Assembly (NCBI RefSeq): GCF_900188115.1
Contig: NZ_FZNW01000016.1
Span: forward strand, 58,157 to 122,156
Length of the DNA stretch: 64,000 nt
Source: Haloechinothrix alba
Lineage (GTDB): Bacteria; Actinomycetota; Actinomycetes; Mycobacteriales; Pseudonocardiaceae
Reading direction: 5' to 3'
Part shown: positions 25,736 through 34,198 of the stretch, piece by piece
How positions within the stretch are numbered: the first letter of the stretch is position 1
How the letters are laid out: each line of letters begins with the position of its first letter
Program-made: the position numbers and the translations under genes
Notes under the pieces: generated by a model
The model's input: only the letters and a program-made list of their open reading frames with translations
What the model was told of the DNA's origin: nothing
The model's database searches: none

Positions 25736-26391
25736 TGTACGACACCGTCATCGAGGTACTTGCCCGCTCAGCACTGGTATCGGTCTCCGCGACGCTGGTC
25801 GCGGCCCTGGCCGGTATCTCGCTGGGCACGGCCCTGGCACTGGCACGGGTCAGTGACAGCAGGGCGGTTATCGCCCTGGTCAACACCGGGATGGCACTGC
25901 CGACCGTGGTCGTCGGCCTGGTCGTCGCGATGCTGCTGTGGCGTAGCGGCCCGCTCGGTGGTCTCGGCCTGATCTACACGATACCCGGGATGGTCATCGC
26001 CCAGGCACTGATCGTCACGCCACTGGTCACCGGGATCACGATGGCCGCGTTACGGCAGCTACCGCGCAGCCTGCCCGACCAGCTCCGCACGCTCGGCGCC
26101 AACCGGCTGCAGATGGTGCTGCGCCTGTGGCTCGAGGCGCGCGTGGCCCTGCTGGCCGCCGCGATGGCGGGCTTCGGGCTCGCGATCTCGGAGGTCGGGG
26201 CCGTGACCGTCGTCGGTGGCAACATCCACGGCCATACCCAGGTGATGACCACCGCGATCGTGGAGAACGTCAGCCGGGGCGAGTTCGGGGTGGCGATCAT
26301 CTACGGCTCGATCCTGCTCGGACTCGCGTTCCTCATCAACGGGTTACTCGCCTCCGTACAGAGAAGGGCTGCGGCATGGGAGCGCAACTGA
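25735..26391 (+). CDS. tupB: tungstate ABC transporter, permease TupB
   Basis: 218 aa membrane protein with about five helices and the inner-membrane permease (EAA-loop) motif LPDQLRTLGANRLQMVLRLW that contacts the ATPase. IYTIPGMVIAQALIVTPLVTG and EVGAVTVVGGNIHGHTQVMT are typical of TupB. The ATG overlaps the tupA stop (TGATG). tupC starts 16 nt before its end. Confidence 0.93.
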   Translation: MYDTVIEVLARSALVSVSATLVAALAGISLGTALALARVSDSRAVIALVNTGMALPTVVVGLVVAMLLWRSGPLGGLGLIYTIPGMVIAQALIVTPLVTGITMAALRQLPRSLPDQLRTLGANRLQMVLRLWLEARVALLAAAMAGFGLAISEVGAVTVVGGNIHGHTQVMTTAIVENVSRGEFGVAIIYGSILLGLAFLINGLLASVQRRAAAWERN

Positions 26392-27491
26392 GAGTGGACG
26401 GTGTCCGGCACTACCGTGGCGGTCACGAGGTACTCCACGTGGACTCGCTCGACATCCACGACGGCGAGCAGGTGTGCGTGCTCGGGCCGAACGGCGCAGG
26501 CAAGACGACGCTGCTGCGGCTGCTCGCCGCCGCCGAGAGACCACACACCGGCCGGGTGAGCGTGGACGGGACCGACATCGAGCACGGCGGTATCGCCCTG
26601 CGACGACGAGCGGCGTACGCCACCCAGCGTCCCGGTCTGCTCAGCACCAGCGTGGCGCGCAACGTCACGTTGCCGCTGGCATGGCGGAAGGTCCCCCGGA
26701 AACGGCGGCGTGACCTCGCCGATGACGCGCTCCGGCTGCTGGGTGTGGCGCACCTGGCCGACCGCCAGGCCGCCGGACTGTCCGGGGGCGAGCAGCAGCG
26801 GGTCAACCTCGCACGCGCGCTGGCCATCGACCCGGACGTGCTGCTGCTCGACGAGCCCGCGGCAAGCCTGGACGCCGAGTCGCGCCTGTCCTTCCTGCAC
26901 GACCTCGGCCGCGCTCTCACCGGCCGCACGACCACCGTCGTGCACGTCTCACACCGCGCGGACGATGCGCTGCGGCTGGCCGACCGAGCGATCGCCCTCG
27001 TCGACGGGAACGTGTGGCAGGACGACACGGCGGACGCCGTGATCCGCAGGCCCGCGGACGCGAACGTGGCAGCGCTCGTCGGGTACGACAACCTGCTCGA
27101 CGCCCACGTCCGCACGGACGGCGAGGTGACGGTGCGCGGCGAGCACACCGGACTGCCCTGGCACGGCGAGCCGGGACCGGTCGTGGTCGCCGCGTTCGCG
27201 ACCGGTGTGTGCGTGGGTTCGTCCGCGTCCGCGGGCGTACCGGCACGTGTCGAGCGGGTGGTGCCGGGGCCGGGCTACCGGACCGTCGTGCTCGAAGGCA
27301 ACCCGCCGCTCCTGGCCAGCATCCCGCTGCGCGCACCGGCCCCCTCGGCCGGTCAGCACGTGCGGATCTCGTTCGACCCCGACCTCAGCAGGGTGTTGCC
27401 ACGCTCGGTAGCCACGCACCGTGGCCCGGCGCCGGCACCCGCGCCCTCGCCGCGAGTGCCGGCACACGCCGCGACTGCCTCCGGAACTTGA
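26376..27491 (+). CDS. tupC: tungstate ABC transporter, ATP-binding protein TupC
   Basis: 371 aa. Walker A LGPNGAGKTTLL (about 35-45), signature LSGGEQQRVNLARAL, Walker B DVLLLDEPAASLD and the switch His in VVHVSHR. A C-terminal extension of about 130 residues (from VGYDNLLDAHV) resembles a TOBE-like oxyanion-binding domain and ends in a Pro/Ala-rich tail. ATG 26376 has GAGAAGGG 7 nt upstream and overlaps tupB by 16 nt. Confidence 0.9.
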   Translation: MGAQLRVDGVRHYRGGHEVLHVDSLDIHDGEQVCVLGPNGAGKTTLLRLLAAAERPHTGRVSVDGTDIEHGGIALRRRAAYATQRPGLLSTSVARNVTLPLAWRKVPRKRRRDLADDALRLLGVAHLADRQAAGLSGGEQQRVNLARALAIDPDVLLLDEPAASLDAESRLSFLHDLGRALTGRTTTVVHVSHRADDALRLADRAIALVDGNVWQDDTADAVIRRPADANVAALVGYDNLLDAHVRTDGEVTVRGEHTGLPWHGEPGPVVVAAFATGVCVGSSASAGVPARVERVVPGPGYRTVVLEGNPPLLASIPLRAPAPSAGQHVRISFDPDLSRVLPRSVATHRGPAPAPAPSPRVPAHAATASGT

Positions 27492-27539
27492 CGCGCATCA
27501 CAGCATCTCGATAAGCTCATTTCACAAACCAAAACTAAG

Positions 27540-27555
27540 TTTTCGGATGATGAAA
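27540..27555 (+). promoter_or_regulatory. putative IclR/AllR operator before hyi
   Basis: TTTT-N8-GAAA (27540-27555), one mismatch from the TTTC-N8-GAAA palindrome in the aceB promoter. An overlapping AAAACTAAGTTTT inverted repeat lies just upstream (27531-27543). It sits 15 bp before the hyi ATG, in the first AT-rich stretch of the hyi-glxR-gcl-glxK run. Confidence 0.4.
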
Positions 27556-27569
27556 GTGAGTGAGCGAAG

Positions 27570-28373
27570 ATGGCGCAGAAGGCAGGCCGCTTCGCGGTGA
27601 ACTGCTCGCTGCTGTTCACCGAGCTTCCCGTGCTCGAACGCCCCGCAGCCGCCAAGGCCGCGGGCTTCGACGCCGTCGAGTTCTGGTGGCCGTTCTCCGA
27701 GGCGGCCCCGTCCGGCGCCGAGGTCGACCGGTTCGTCACCGCGCTCGGCGACGCGGGCGTGTCCCTCGTCGGCCTCAACTTCTTCGCCGGTGACATGCCG
27801 GGCGGGGACCGGGGCCTCGTGTCGTGGCCCGGCCGGGAGCAAGAGTTCCGGGACAACGCCGCGCTCGTGGCCGCGATCGGCGAACGCACGGGGTGCCGGG
27901 CGTTCAACGCGCTGTACGGCAACCGGATCGACAGTGCCGACGCGGCGGCACAGGATGAGCTGGCCATCGAGAATCTCGTGCACGCGGCCAAGAACGTCGA
28001 GGCGATCGGCGGGACCGTCCTCGTGGAGCCGGTCAGCGGCGCACCGAAGTACCCCTTGCTGACCGCGGCCGACGCGCTCACCGTGATCGACAAGGTGCGT
28101 GCGCACGGGGCACGCAATGTCGGCCTGCTCGCCGACCTCTACCACCTGAGCGTCAACGGCGACGACATCGCGCACGTCCTCGACGCCCACGCCGCGGAAA
28201 TCGCGCACGTGCAGATCGCCGACGCCCCTGGCCGCAACGAACCCGGTACCGGCGAACTGGAGTTCGAGCGCTACTTCGCGCAGCTCGACGCTTGCGGCTA
28301 CACCGGCTGGATCGGGCTCGAGTACAAGGCGTCCGGCGCCAGCGCGGACAGCTTCGACTGGATCAACAAGTAG
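27570..28373 (+). CDS. hyi: hydroxypyruvate isomerase
   Basis: 267 aa TIM-barrel sugar-isomerase-like protein that interconverts tartronate semialdehyde and hydroxypyruvate. Family features: FAVNCSLLFTELPVLERPAA, VEFWWPFSEAAP, a metal-ligand Glu in GTVLVEPVSG, GLLADLYHLSVNGDD and HVQIADAPGRNEPGTGELEF, IGLEYK. First gene of the glyoxylate-to-glycerate run hyi-glxR-gcl-glxK; the ATG has only a weak ribosome site. Confidence 0.93.
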   Translation: MAQKAGRFAVNCSLLFTELPVLERPAAAKAAGFDAVEFWWPFSEAAPSGAEVDRFVTALGDAGVSLVGLNFFAGDMPGGDRGLVSWPGREQEFRDNAALVAAIGERTGCRAFNALYGNRIDSADAAAQDELAIENLVHAAKNVEAIGGTVLVEPVSGAPKYPLLTAADALTVIDKVRAHGARNVGLLADLYHLSVNGDDIAHVLDAHAAEIAHVQIADAPGRNEPGTGELEFERYFAQLDACGYTGWIGLEYKASGASADSFDWINK

Positions 28374-28397
28374 GACACGCGACGAGGAGCTACCACC

Positions 28398-29282
28398 ATG
28401 ACCACTGTGGGATTCATCGGCCTCGGCATCATGGGCGGCCCGATGGCCGCCAACCTCGCCTCGGCAGGCTACGACGTCATCGGCTACAACCGCAGCAGGC
28501 CCGCGATCGACAAGCTCGTCGAGCAGGGCGGCCGCGCGGCGGACTCGATCGGTGCGGCCGTCCGCGACGCCGACATCGTGGTGTCGATGCTGCCGGACTC
28601 CCCCGACGTCGCCGAGGTGGCGCTCGGAGACGACGGTGTGCTGGCCAACGCCAAGGACAACCTGCTCTACATCGACTGCAGCACCATCCGGCCGGACACC
28701 TCGCGTACCGTCGCCGAGCAGGCCTCGACAAGCGGGGTGCGGGTACTCGACGCGCCGGTCAGCGGGGGTGAGCAGGGAGCCATTGACGGTGCTTTGTCGA
28801 TCATGGTCGGGGGTGCGGACGCCGACTTCGCCGCCGCCGAACCGGTACTGAACACGGTCGGCAAGACCGTGGTACACGTCGGTCCGGCCGGGGCGGGCCA
28901 GACCGTCAAGGCAGCCAACCAGCTCATCGTCGCAGGCACGCTCGAGCTCGTCGCCGAGGCCATCGTCTTCCTCGAAGCGCACGGGGTGGACACCGAGGCA
29001 GCGGTCAAGGTCCTCTCCGGCGGGCTGGCAGGCAACGCGATCCTCGACCGCAAGGGCGCGGCCATGCTTGCCCGCCAGTTCAACCCGGGCTTCCGCCTCG
29101 AACTGCACCACAAAGACCTCGGGATCGTGCAGGCGGCGGCACGCGATGCCGGCGTGACCATCCCGCTTGGCTCCGCGGTCTCCCAGCTGGTCGCAGCTCT
29201 GGTGGCGCGCGGGGACGGCGCGCTCGACCACTCCGGCCTGCTCAAGCTCGTCGAGGAGCTGTCCGGCCGAGCGGACCACTAG
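28398..29282 (+). CDS. glxR: 2-hydroxy-3-oxopropionate (tartronate semialdehyde) reductase
   Basis: 294 aa beta-hydroxyacid dehydrogenase that reduces tartronate semialdehyde to D-glycerate. N-terminal Rossmann motif GFIGLGIMGGPMAANLASAG (FIGLGxMGxPM signature), substrate loop LDAPVSGGEQGAIDGALSI, and catalytic Lys in GAGQTVKAANQLIVAGTLEL. The helical C-terminal domain ends with HHKDLGIVQAAARDAGVTIP. It lies 24 bp after hyi with an AGGAG-type site. Confidence 0.95.
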   Translation: MTTVGFIGLGIMGGPMAANLASAGYDVIGYNRSRPAIDKLVEQGGRAADSIGAAVRDADIVVSMLPDSPDVAEVALGDDGVLANAKDNLLYIDCSTIRPDTSRTVAEQASTSGVRVLDAPVSGGEQGAIDGALSIMVGGADADFAAAEPVLNTVGKTVVHVGPAGAGQTVKAANQLIVAGTLELVAEAIVFLEAHGVDTEAAVKVLSGGLAGNAILDRKGAAMLARQFNPGFRLELHHKDLGIVQAAARDAGVTIPLGSAVSQLVAALVARGDGALDHSGLLKLVEELSGRADH

Positions 29283-29330
29283 GACGACCCCGCCTGTCCC
29301 CCATCCCTCGCTTTCCCCAGGAGAATGGCC

Positions 29331-31157
29331 ATGCCTCGAATGACGGCCGCCCGCGCGGCAGTGGAAGTCCTCAAACGCGAGGGCGTGTCCGACGCCTTCG
29401 GCATTCCCGGCGCCGCGATCAACCCCCTGTACGCGGCGATGCGCGACAGCGGAGGCATCGATCACGTGCTGGCAAGGCACGTCGAGGGTGCCTCGCACAT
29501 GGCCGAGGGCTACACGCGAACGGCCGCAGGCAACATCGGCGTGTGCATCGGCACATCGGGTCCCGCGGGCACGGACATGATCACGGGCCTGTACTCGGCG
29601 TCCGCCGACTCGATACCGATCCTGTGCATCACCGGACAGGCGCCCCGGTCGCGGCTGCACAAGGAGGACTTCCAGGCCGTCGACATCCCGTCGATCGCCA
29701 AGCCGCTGACAAAGATGGCGCTCACGGTCCTCGAGCCGTCCCAGGTTCCGGGCGCCTTCCAGCGGGCCTTCCACGAGATGCGCTCCGGGCGGCCGGGGCC
29801 GGTGCTCATCGACCTGCCTCTCGACGTGCAGCAGTCCGAGATCGAGTTCGACCCGGACACGTACGAGCCGATGCCGGTCCACCGCCCGTCCGCCACCCGG
29901 GCGCAGATCGAGAAGGCACTCGGGATGCTCTGCCGGGCCGAGCGCCCGCTGATCGTCGCGGGCGGCGGGATCATCAACGCCGACTCCTCGGACCTGCTCG
30001 TCTCCTTCGCCGAGACCGTCGGCGTCCCGGTCGTTCCCACGCTCATGGGCTGGGGAAGCATCCCCGACGACCATGAGCTGATGGCAGGCATGGCCGGCCT
30101 GCAGACCGCGCACCGCTACGGCAACGCCACCCTGCTCGAGTCCGACTTCGTGCTCGGCATCGGCAACCGGTGGGCCAACCGGCACACCGGTGGGCTGGAG
30201 ACCTACACGCGGGGTCGAACCTTCGTGCACGTCGATATCGAGCCGACCCAGATCGGCAGGGTCTTCGCGCCCGACTACGGCATCACCTCGGACGCGGGCG
30301 CCGCGCTCGAGCTGTTCGCCGACATCGCGCACGAGTGGGCCGAGCAGGGACAGCTGCCGGACCGCCGGGCCTGGGTCCGCGACTGCGCCGAGCGCAAGGA
30401 GGCCCTGCATCGCCGGACACACTTCGACAACGTGCCGATCAAGCCGCAGCGGGTGTACGAGGAGATGAACAGGGCGTTCGGGCCCGAGACCCGGTACGTC
30501 AGCTCGATCGGGCTGTCCCAGATCGCCGCGGCGCAGTTCCTGCACGTGTACCGGCCGCGGCACTGGATCAACTGCGGCCAGGCAGGCCCGCTCGGCTGGA
30601 CGGTCCCCGCCGCACTCGGCGTGTGCAAGGCCGACCCCGAGGCCACGGTCGTCGCGCTGTCCGGCGACTACGACCTCCAGTTCCTGCTCGAGGAGCTGGC
30701 GGTCGGTGCCCAGTTCAACCTGCCCTACGTGCACGTCGTGGTGAACAACTCCTACCTCGGCCTCATCCGGCAGGCACAGCGCCAGTTCGACATGGACTAC
30801 TGCGTCCAGCTGTCCTTCGACAACATCAACACCCCCGAGCTGGGCGCATACGGGGTGGATCACCTCAAGGTCGCCGAAGGGTTGGGATGCAAGGCGCTCC
30901 GGGTGACCGAGCCGGACCAGCTCCTCCCCGCTTTCGACGAGGCGCGCAAGCTGATGCTCGAGTACCGGGTTCCGGTTCTGGTCGAGGCTATTCTCGAGCG
31001 CGTGACCAACATATCCATGGGAACCGAGATCGACGGCATCAACGAGTTCGAGGACCTGGCCACCACGCTGGAGGATGCCCCGACGAGCGTGGTGCCGCAG
31101 GCCCGCCAGGACGGCGCAACCGGGCCGGAACACGCCCGGCCTGCCCTGACGGACTGA
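29331..31157 (+). CDS. gcl: glyoxylate carboligase
   Basis: 608 aa TPP- and FAD-dependent enzyme joining two glyoxylates to tartronate semialdehyde plus CO2. It is close to E. coli Gcl throughout ([36 protein letters not shown]). As in true carboligases, the TPP-activating Glu of the superfamily is replaced by Val in [13 protein letters not shown]. The TPP/Mg motif is in [21 protein letters not shown] start at ATG 29331, since AGGAG is 7 nt upstream and the N-terminus [18 protein letters not shown] then matches E. coli length; ATG 29325 is too near that site. Confidence 0.96.
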   Translation: MPRMTAARAAVEVLKREGVSDAFGIPGAAINPLYAAMRDSGGIDHVLARHVEGASHMAEGYTRTAAGNIGVCIGTSGPAGTDMITGLYSASADSIPILCITGQAPRSRLHKEDFQAVDIPSIAKPLTKMALTVLEPSQVPGAFQRAFHEMRSGRPGPVLIDLPLDVQQSEIEFDPDTYEPMPVHRPSATRAQIEKALGMLCRAERPLIVAGGGIINADSSDLLVSFAETVGVPVVPTLMGWGSIPDDHELMAGMAGLQTAHRYGNATLLESDFVLGIGNRWANRHTGGLETYTRGRTFVHVDIEPTQIGRVFAPDYGITSDAGAALELFADIAHEWAEQGQLPDRRAWVRDCAERKEALHRRTHFDNVPIKPQRVYEEMNRAFGPETRYVSSIGLSQIAAAQFLHVYRPRHWINCGQAGPLGWTVPAALGVCKADPEATVVALSGDYDLQFLLEELAVGAQFNLPYVHVVVNNSYLGLIRQAQRQFDMDYCVQLSFDNINTPELGAYGVDHLKVAEGLGCKALRVTEPDQLLPAFDEARKLMLEYRVPVLVEAILERVTNISMGTEIDGINEFEDLATTLEDAPTSVVPQARQDGATGPEHARPALTD

Positions 31158-31163
31158 CCGGCG

Positions 31164-32339
31164 ATGAACACCGGTCATGTCCTCATCGCCCCGGACAAGT
31201 TCAAGGGCTCACTGACCGCTCCCCAGGTCGCCGGGCACCTGGCCGCAGGCCTCGCCCGCGCGTTGCCCACCGAGTCGCACGGCCCGGACCTGCGCCTGGT
31301 GCCGGTGGCCGACGGCGGGGACGGCACCCTGGAGGCCGCTCTCGCAGCGGGTTTCCGGTCCGTTCCGGTGCCGTGTACCGGGCCGACGGGGCAGCCGATC
31401 GAGTCGTCCTATGCCGAACGCGACGGCGTCGCGGTGGTCGAGCTCGCCGACGCCTCCGGGCTGCGCAGGCTGCCCGGCGGGGTACGCGCGCCGATGCGCG
31501 CCTCCTCCTACGGCACCGGTGAGCTGGTCCGCGCCGCCCTGGACGCGGGATGCCGCGAGATCGTGCTCGGCCTCGGCGGCAGTGCCTGCACCGACGGAGG
31601 TGCGGGAATGCTGCGGGCGCTGGGGCTTCGCCTGACCGATGGGCACGGCGCCGACCCGGGGCCGGGCGGCGAAGGGCTGCTCGAGGTCGCCAGCGTGGAC
31701 ACATCGGGGCTGCACCCTGGCGTGCACGGTGCGCGCATCGTGGTGGCGTGTGACGTCGACAACCCGCTTCTCGGGCCGCACGGGGCCGCGCAGGTGTACG
31801 GCCGCCAGAAGGGCGCCGACCGTGTCCTCGCGGGCGAGCTGGACCGCGCGCTCGCGCGCTGGGCGGAGGTCCTGCACCGCGACGCAGGCATCGCAGACGG
31901 CTCGGCCGAGATCCCCGGCGCCGGAGCGGCGGGCGGCGTCGGTTTCGCCGCTCTCACGGTGCTGGGCGCATCGGTCCGCCCCGGCATCGAGTACCTGCTC
32001 GATCTGGTGGGCTTTCACTCGGCACTGGCAGGCGCCGGGTTGGTGATCACCGGCGAGGGCTCGGTCGATCGTCAGACCCTACGCGGTAAGGCCCCGGCCG
32101 GGGTAGCCAAGGCCGCCCGCCGTGCCGGGGTGGACGTACTGGCCGTGGCCGGCCGCTGCCTCATCACCGGCACCGAGCTCGTCGACGCGGGCTTCGCGGG
32201 CGCGTACGCGCTGACCGACCTCGAACCCGATCCCGACCGGTGTGTCGCCGAAGCGGGCGCCCTGCTCGAGCGGCTGGCAGCGGAACGGCTCGCCAGGGAC
32301 CCGCTGATGCCGCCGGCCCCGGCACCGGACGGCCGATGA
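31164..32339 (+). CDS. glxK: glycerate kinase
   Basis: 391 aa kinase phosphorylating glycerate at the end of the glyoxylate branch (type-1 GarK/GlxK fold, giving 2-phosphoglycerate). N-terminal LIAPDKFKGSLTAPQVAGHL, VPVADGGDGTLEA, LGLGGSACTDGGAGMLRALG and VITGEGSVDRQTLRGKAPAG are the family motifs. It begins 6 bp after gcl, so is part of the same operon. Confidence 0.95.
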   Translation: MNTGHVLIAPDKFKGSLTAPQVAGHLAAGLARALPTESHGPDLRLVPVADGGDGTLEAALAAGFRSVPVPCTGPTGQPIESSYAERDGVAVVELADASGLRRLPGGVRAPMRASSYGTGELVRAALDAGCREIVLGLGGSACTDGGAGMLRALGLRLTDGHGADPGPGGEGLLEVASVDTSGLHPGVHGARIVVACDVDNPLLGPHGAAQVYGRQKGADRVLAGELDRALARWAEVLHRDAGIADGSAEIPGAGAAGGVGFAALTVLGASVRPGIEYLLDLVGFHSALAGAGLVITGEGSVDRQTLRGKAPAGVAKAARRAGVDVLAVAGRCLITGTELVDAGFAGAYALTDLEPDPDRCVAEAGALLERLAAERLARDPLMPPAPAPDGR

Positions 32340-32459
32340 GCCGGAAGCCGGCGGCAGGCGCCGCCCGCTGACCTGCCGGCGGCGACCGGCGCGCATCAGG
32401 AATACCCTTTCCCGTACGGCGGAGAATGTCAGCACCAGCAGCAAGCAGGAGGGACGGCC

Positions 32460-33641
32460 ATGACGACCATGGACTTCGGCGCGTTACCCGATCTGGCAGG
32501 GCGCGCCCTCGGTGGCGCCGTCGTCGCGGCGAGCGACGAGTTCTTCGCCGAGAAGGAGAACCTGCTCACGCCGCAGGCGCCGGAGTTCCGGCCGCACACG
32601 TTCGGCCACAAGGGGCAGGTCTACGACGGCTGGGAGACACGGCGCAGGCGCGATACCGGGTACGACTGGGCGGTCATCCGGCTGGGTGCCCCCGGGATCA
32701 TCCACGGCGTCACGGTGGACACCGCGTTCTTCACGGGCAACTATCCCGAACAGTGCTCCATCGAGGCGACCTCGGTGCCCGGTTACCCCTCGCCGGAGGA
32801 GCTCGGCGACGACAGCGTCGAGTGGGTCGAGATCGTACCGAAGGAGGCTCTCAAGGGGGACTCGAACAACCTGTTCGCCGTTTCCTGCGACCAGCGTTTC
32901 ACCCATGTGCGGTTGAACATCTTCCCGGACGGCGGGGTGGCCCGGTTGCGCGTGCACGGCGAGGTCCTCGCCAACCCCCGATCGTTCGCCGGTATGCCGC
33001 TCGACCTGGCCGCGCAGGAGAACGGCGGCGTGGTCACCGGCTGTTCCAACCGCTTCTTCTCCTCCCCGAACAACCTGCTGATGCCCGGGCATGCCCGCGT
33101 GATGGGTGAGGGCTGGGAGACGGCGCGGCGACGCGACGACGGCAACGACTGGGTCGAGGTGCGCCTGGCGGCGGAGGGGAGCGTCAACCAGGTGGAGATC
33201 GACACCACCCACTTCAAGGGCAACGCCCCCGGCTGGTTCCGGCTCACCGGTACGGCCCGGACCGATGACCAGCCGCACGAGGTGGAGCTCCTCCCCCGCA
33301 CCCGCCTGCAGCCGGACACGCGGCACCGGTTCCCCGTCACGGCATCCGAGCCCGTTGACCACGTCCGCGTCGACGTCTACCCGGATGGCGGGTTCGCACG
33401 GCTCCGCGTCTACGGTGACCTCACCCCGGCCGGGCGCGCCCAGATCGGCCTCGCATGGTTCAACAGCCTCCAGCACGACCGCGGCGCAGCGCTGCTGAGC
33501 GAGGAGGGCGGCCTGCCCGAACGTGCCACGAGCGCGATCCTCGCAGGCCGCCCGTACAGCGACGTCGAGGCGCTGCGCACCGCCGCGCACCGCGCTGGAG
33601 CCGACCCGTCCTCGGTAGCGGAGCTCGTGCTCGGCACCTGA
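32460..33641 (+). CDS. alc: allantoicase with an OHCU-decarboxylase-like C-terminal tail
   Basis: 393 aa. Allantoicase hydrolyses allantoate to ureidoglycolate and urea. It is an internal duplication of a jelly-roll: HKGQVYDGWETRRRRDTGYD pairs with MGEGWETARRRDDGNDWVEV, and NIFPDGGVARLRVHGE with DVYPDGGFARLRVYGD. The family is about 330 aa; here residues 330-393 add AWFNSLQHDRGAALL, then AGRPYSDVEALRTAAHRAGA. This resembles the N-terminal part of OHCU decarboxylase (compare FNELPAVEARELL and RGRPYADRCRLLDHADLA in uraD of this window). ATG 32460 follows GGAGGGA. It lies 120 bp after glxK. Confidence 0.93.
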   Translation: MTTMDFGALPDLAGRALGGAVVAASDEFFAEKENLLTPQAPEFRPHTFGHKGQVYDGWETRRRRDTGYDWAVIRLGAPGIIHGVTVDTAFFTGNYPEQCSIEATSVPGYPSPEELGDDSVEWVEIVPKEALKGDSNNLFAVSCDQRFTHVRLNIFPDGGVARLRVHGEVLANPRSFAGMPLDLAAQENGGVVTGCSNRFFSSPNNLLMPGHARVMGEGWETARRRDDGNDWVEVRLAAEGSVNQVEIDTTHFKGNAPGWFRLTGTARTDDQPHEVELLPRTRLQPDTRHRFPVTASEPVDHVRVDVYPDGGFARLRVYGDLTPAGRAQIGLAWFNSLQHDRGAALLSEEGGLPERATSAILAGRPYSDVEALRTAAHRAGADPSSVAELVLGT

Positions 33642-33723
33642 CGCCGGACCCGGCGTCGAACTACCCAAGCCCCAAGCCCCCGACGAAGCGAGCGACACAG
33701 CACGAACGGCTCAGGAGGTCGAT

Positions 33724-34098
33724 GTGGTCCACATGTTCCTCAACGGCGGCGGCATGCGCGGCGGCCCGCTGCATCCCTACCTGCGCGGCGCGCCGCTGGT
33801 GCGGACCGCACGCACCGCGCCGAAGTACCGCTTCTACTCTGTCGACGACCGCTTCCCCGCGCTGGAGCCGACCGACTCGGCGGGTGCCTCCGTGGCCGGT
33901 GAGGTCTACGAGCTCCCCCTCGAGACGCTGCGTGACTCCCTGCTGCCCGCCGAGCCCCCCGAGGTCGAGCTCGGCGTGATCGAACTCGAGGACGGCGCGC
34001 CCTCGCTGGCCGTACTGCTACGCAAGGAGTACCGGCAGGAGGCCCGGCTGACCGACATCTCGCACCTCGGCTCCTGGCGCGAGTACCAGGACAGCTGA
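33724..34098 (+). CDS. stand-alone allophanate-hydrolase C-terminal-like (GGCT-fold) protein
   Basis: 124 aa. The frame MFLNGGGMRGGPLHPYLRGA, KYRFYSVDDRFPALEP and VAGEVYELPLETLRDSLLPA, EPPEVELGVIELEDG matches the C-terminal domain of allophanate hydrolase AtzF (AH_C, gamma-glutamylcyclotransferase-like fold), without the amidase part. Start GTG 33724 has AGGAGG 5 nt upstream. It follows allantoicase by 82 bp, inside ureide degradation, while no ureidoglycolate lyase is in the window; a role on ureidoglycolate or another ureide is conjecture. In AtzF this domain carries out the decarboxylation-linked second step. Confidence 0.7.
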   Translation: MVHMFLNGGGMRGGPLHPYLRGAPLVRTARTAPKYRFYSVDDRFPALEPTDSAGASVAGEVYELPLETLRDSLLPAEPPEVELGVIELEDGAPSLAVLLRKEYRQEARLTDISHLGSWREYQDS

Positions 34099-34143
34099 TC
34101 CGAGGGTCCCGGCTCGGGCACGGCAGCACCCCGTGTCGGGCAC

Positions 34144-34184
34144 ACGAACACCCCGTGTCGACCGCGTCGGCACGGGGTGTTCGT
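34144..34184. terminator. bidirectional terminator hairpin
   Basis: Perfect 14-bp stem ACGAACACCCCGTG / CACGGGGTGTTCGT around a 13-nt loop that itself can pair CGAC with GTCG. It lies between the converging ends of the AH_C-like gene and the NCS2 permease. Confidence 0.88.
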
Positions 34185-34198
34185 CGCGCGGCGCTCAC

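Noticed and set aside
27522..31178. Very long minus-strand open frame opposite hyi, glxR and gcl
   Set aside because: Antisense of three clearly conserved plus-strand genes; composition is the Asp/Val/Gly/Arg-rich pattern of a GC-rich shadow frame, with no motifs.
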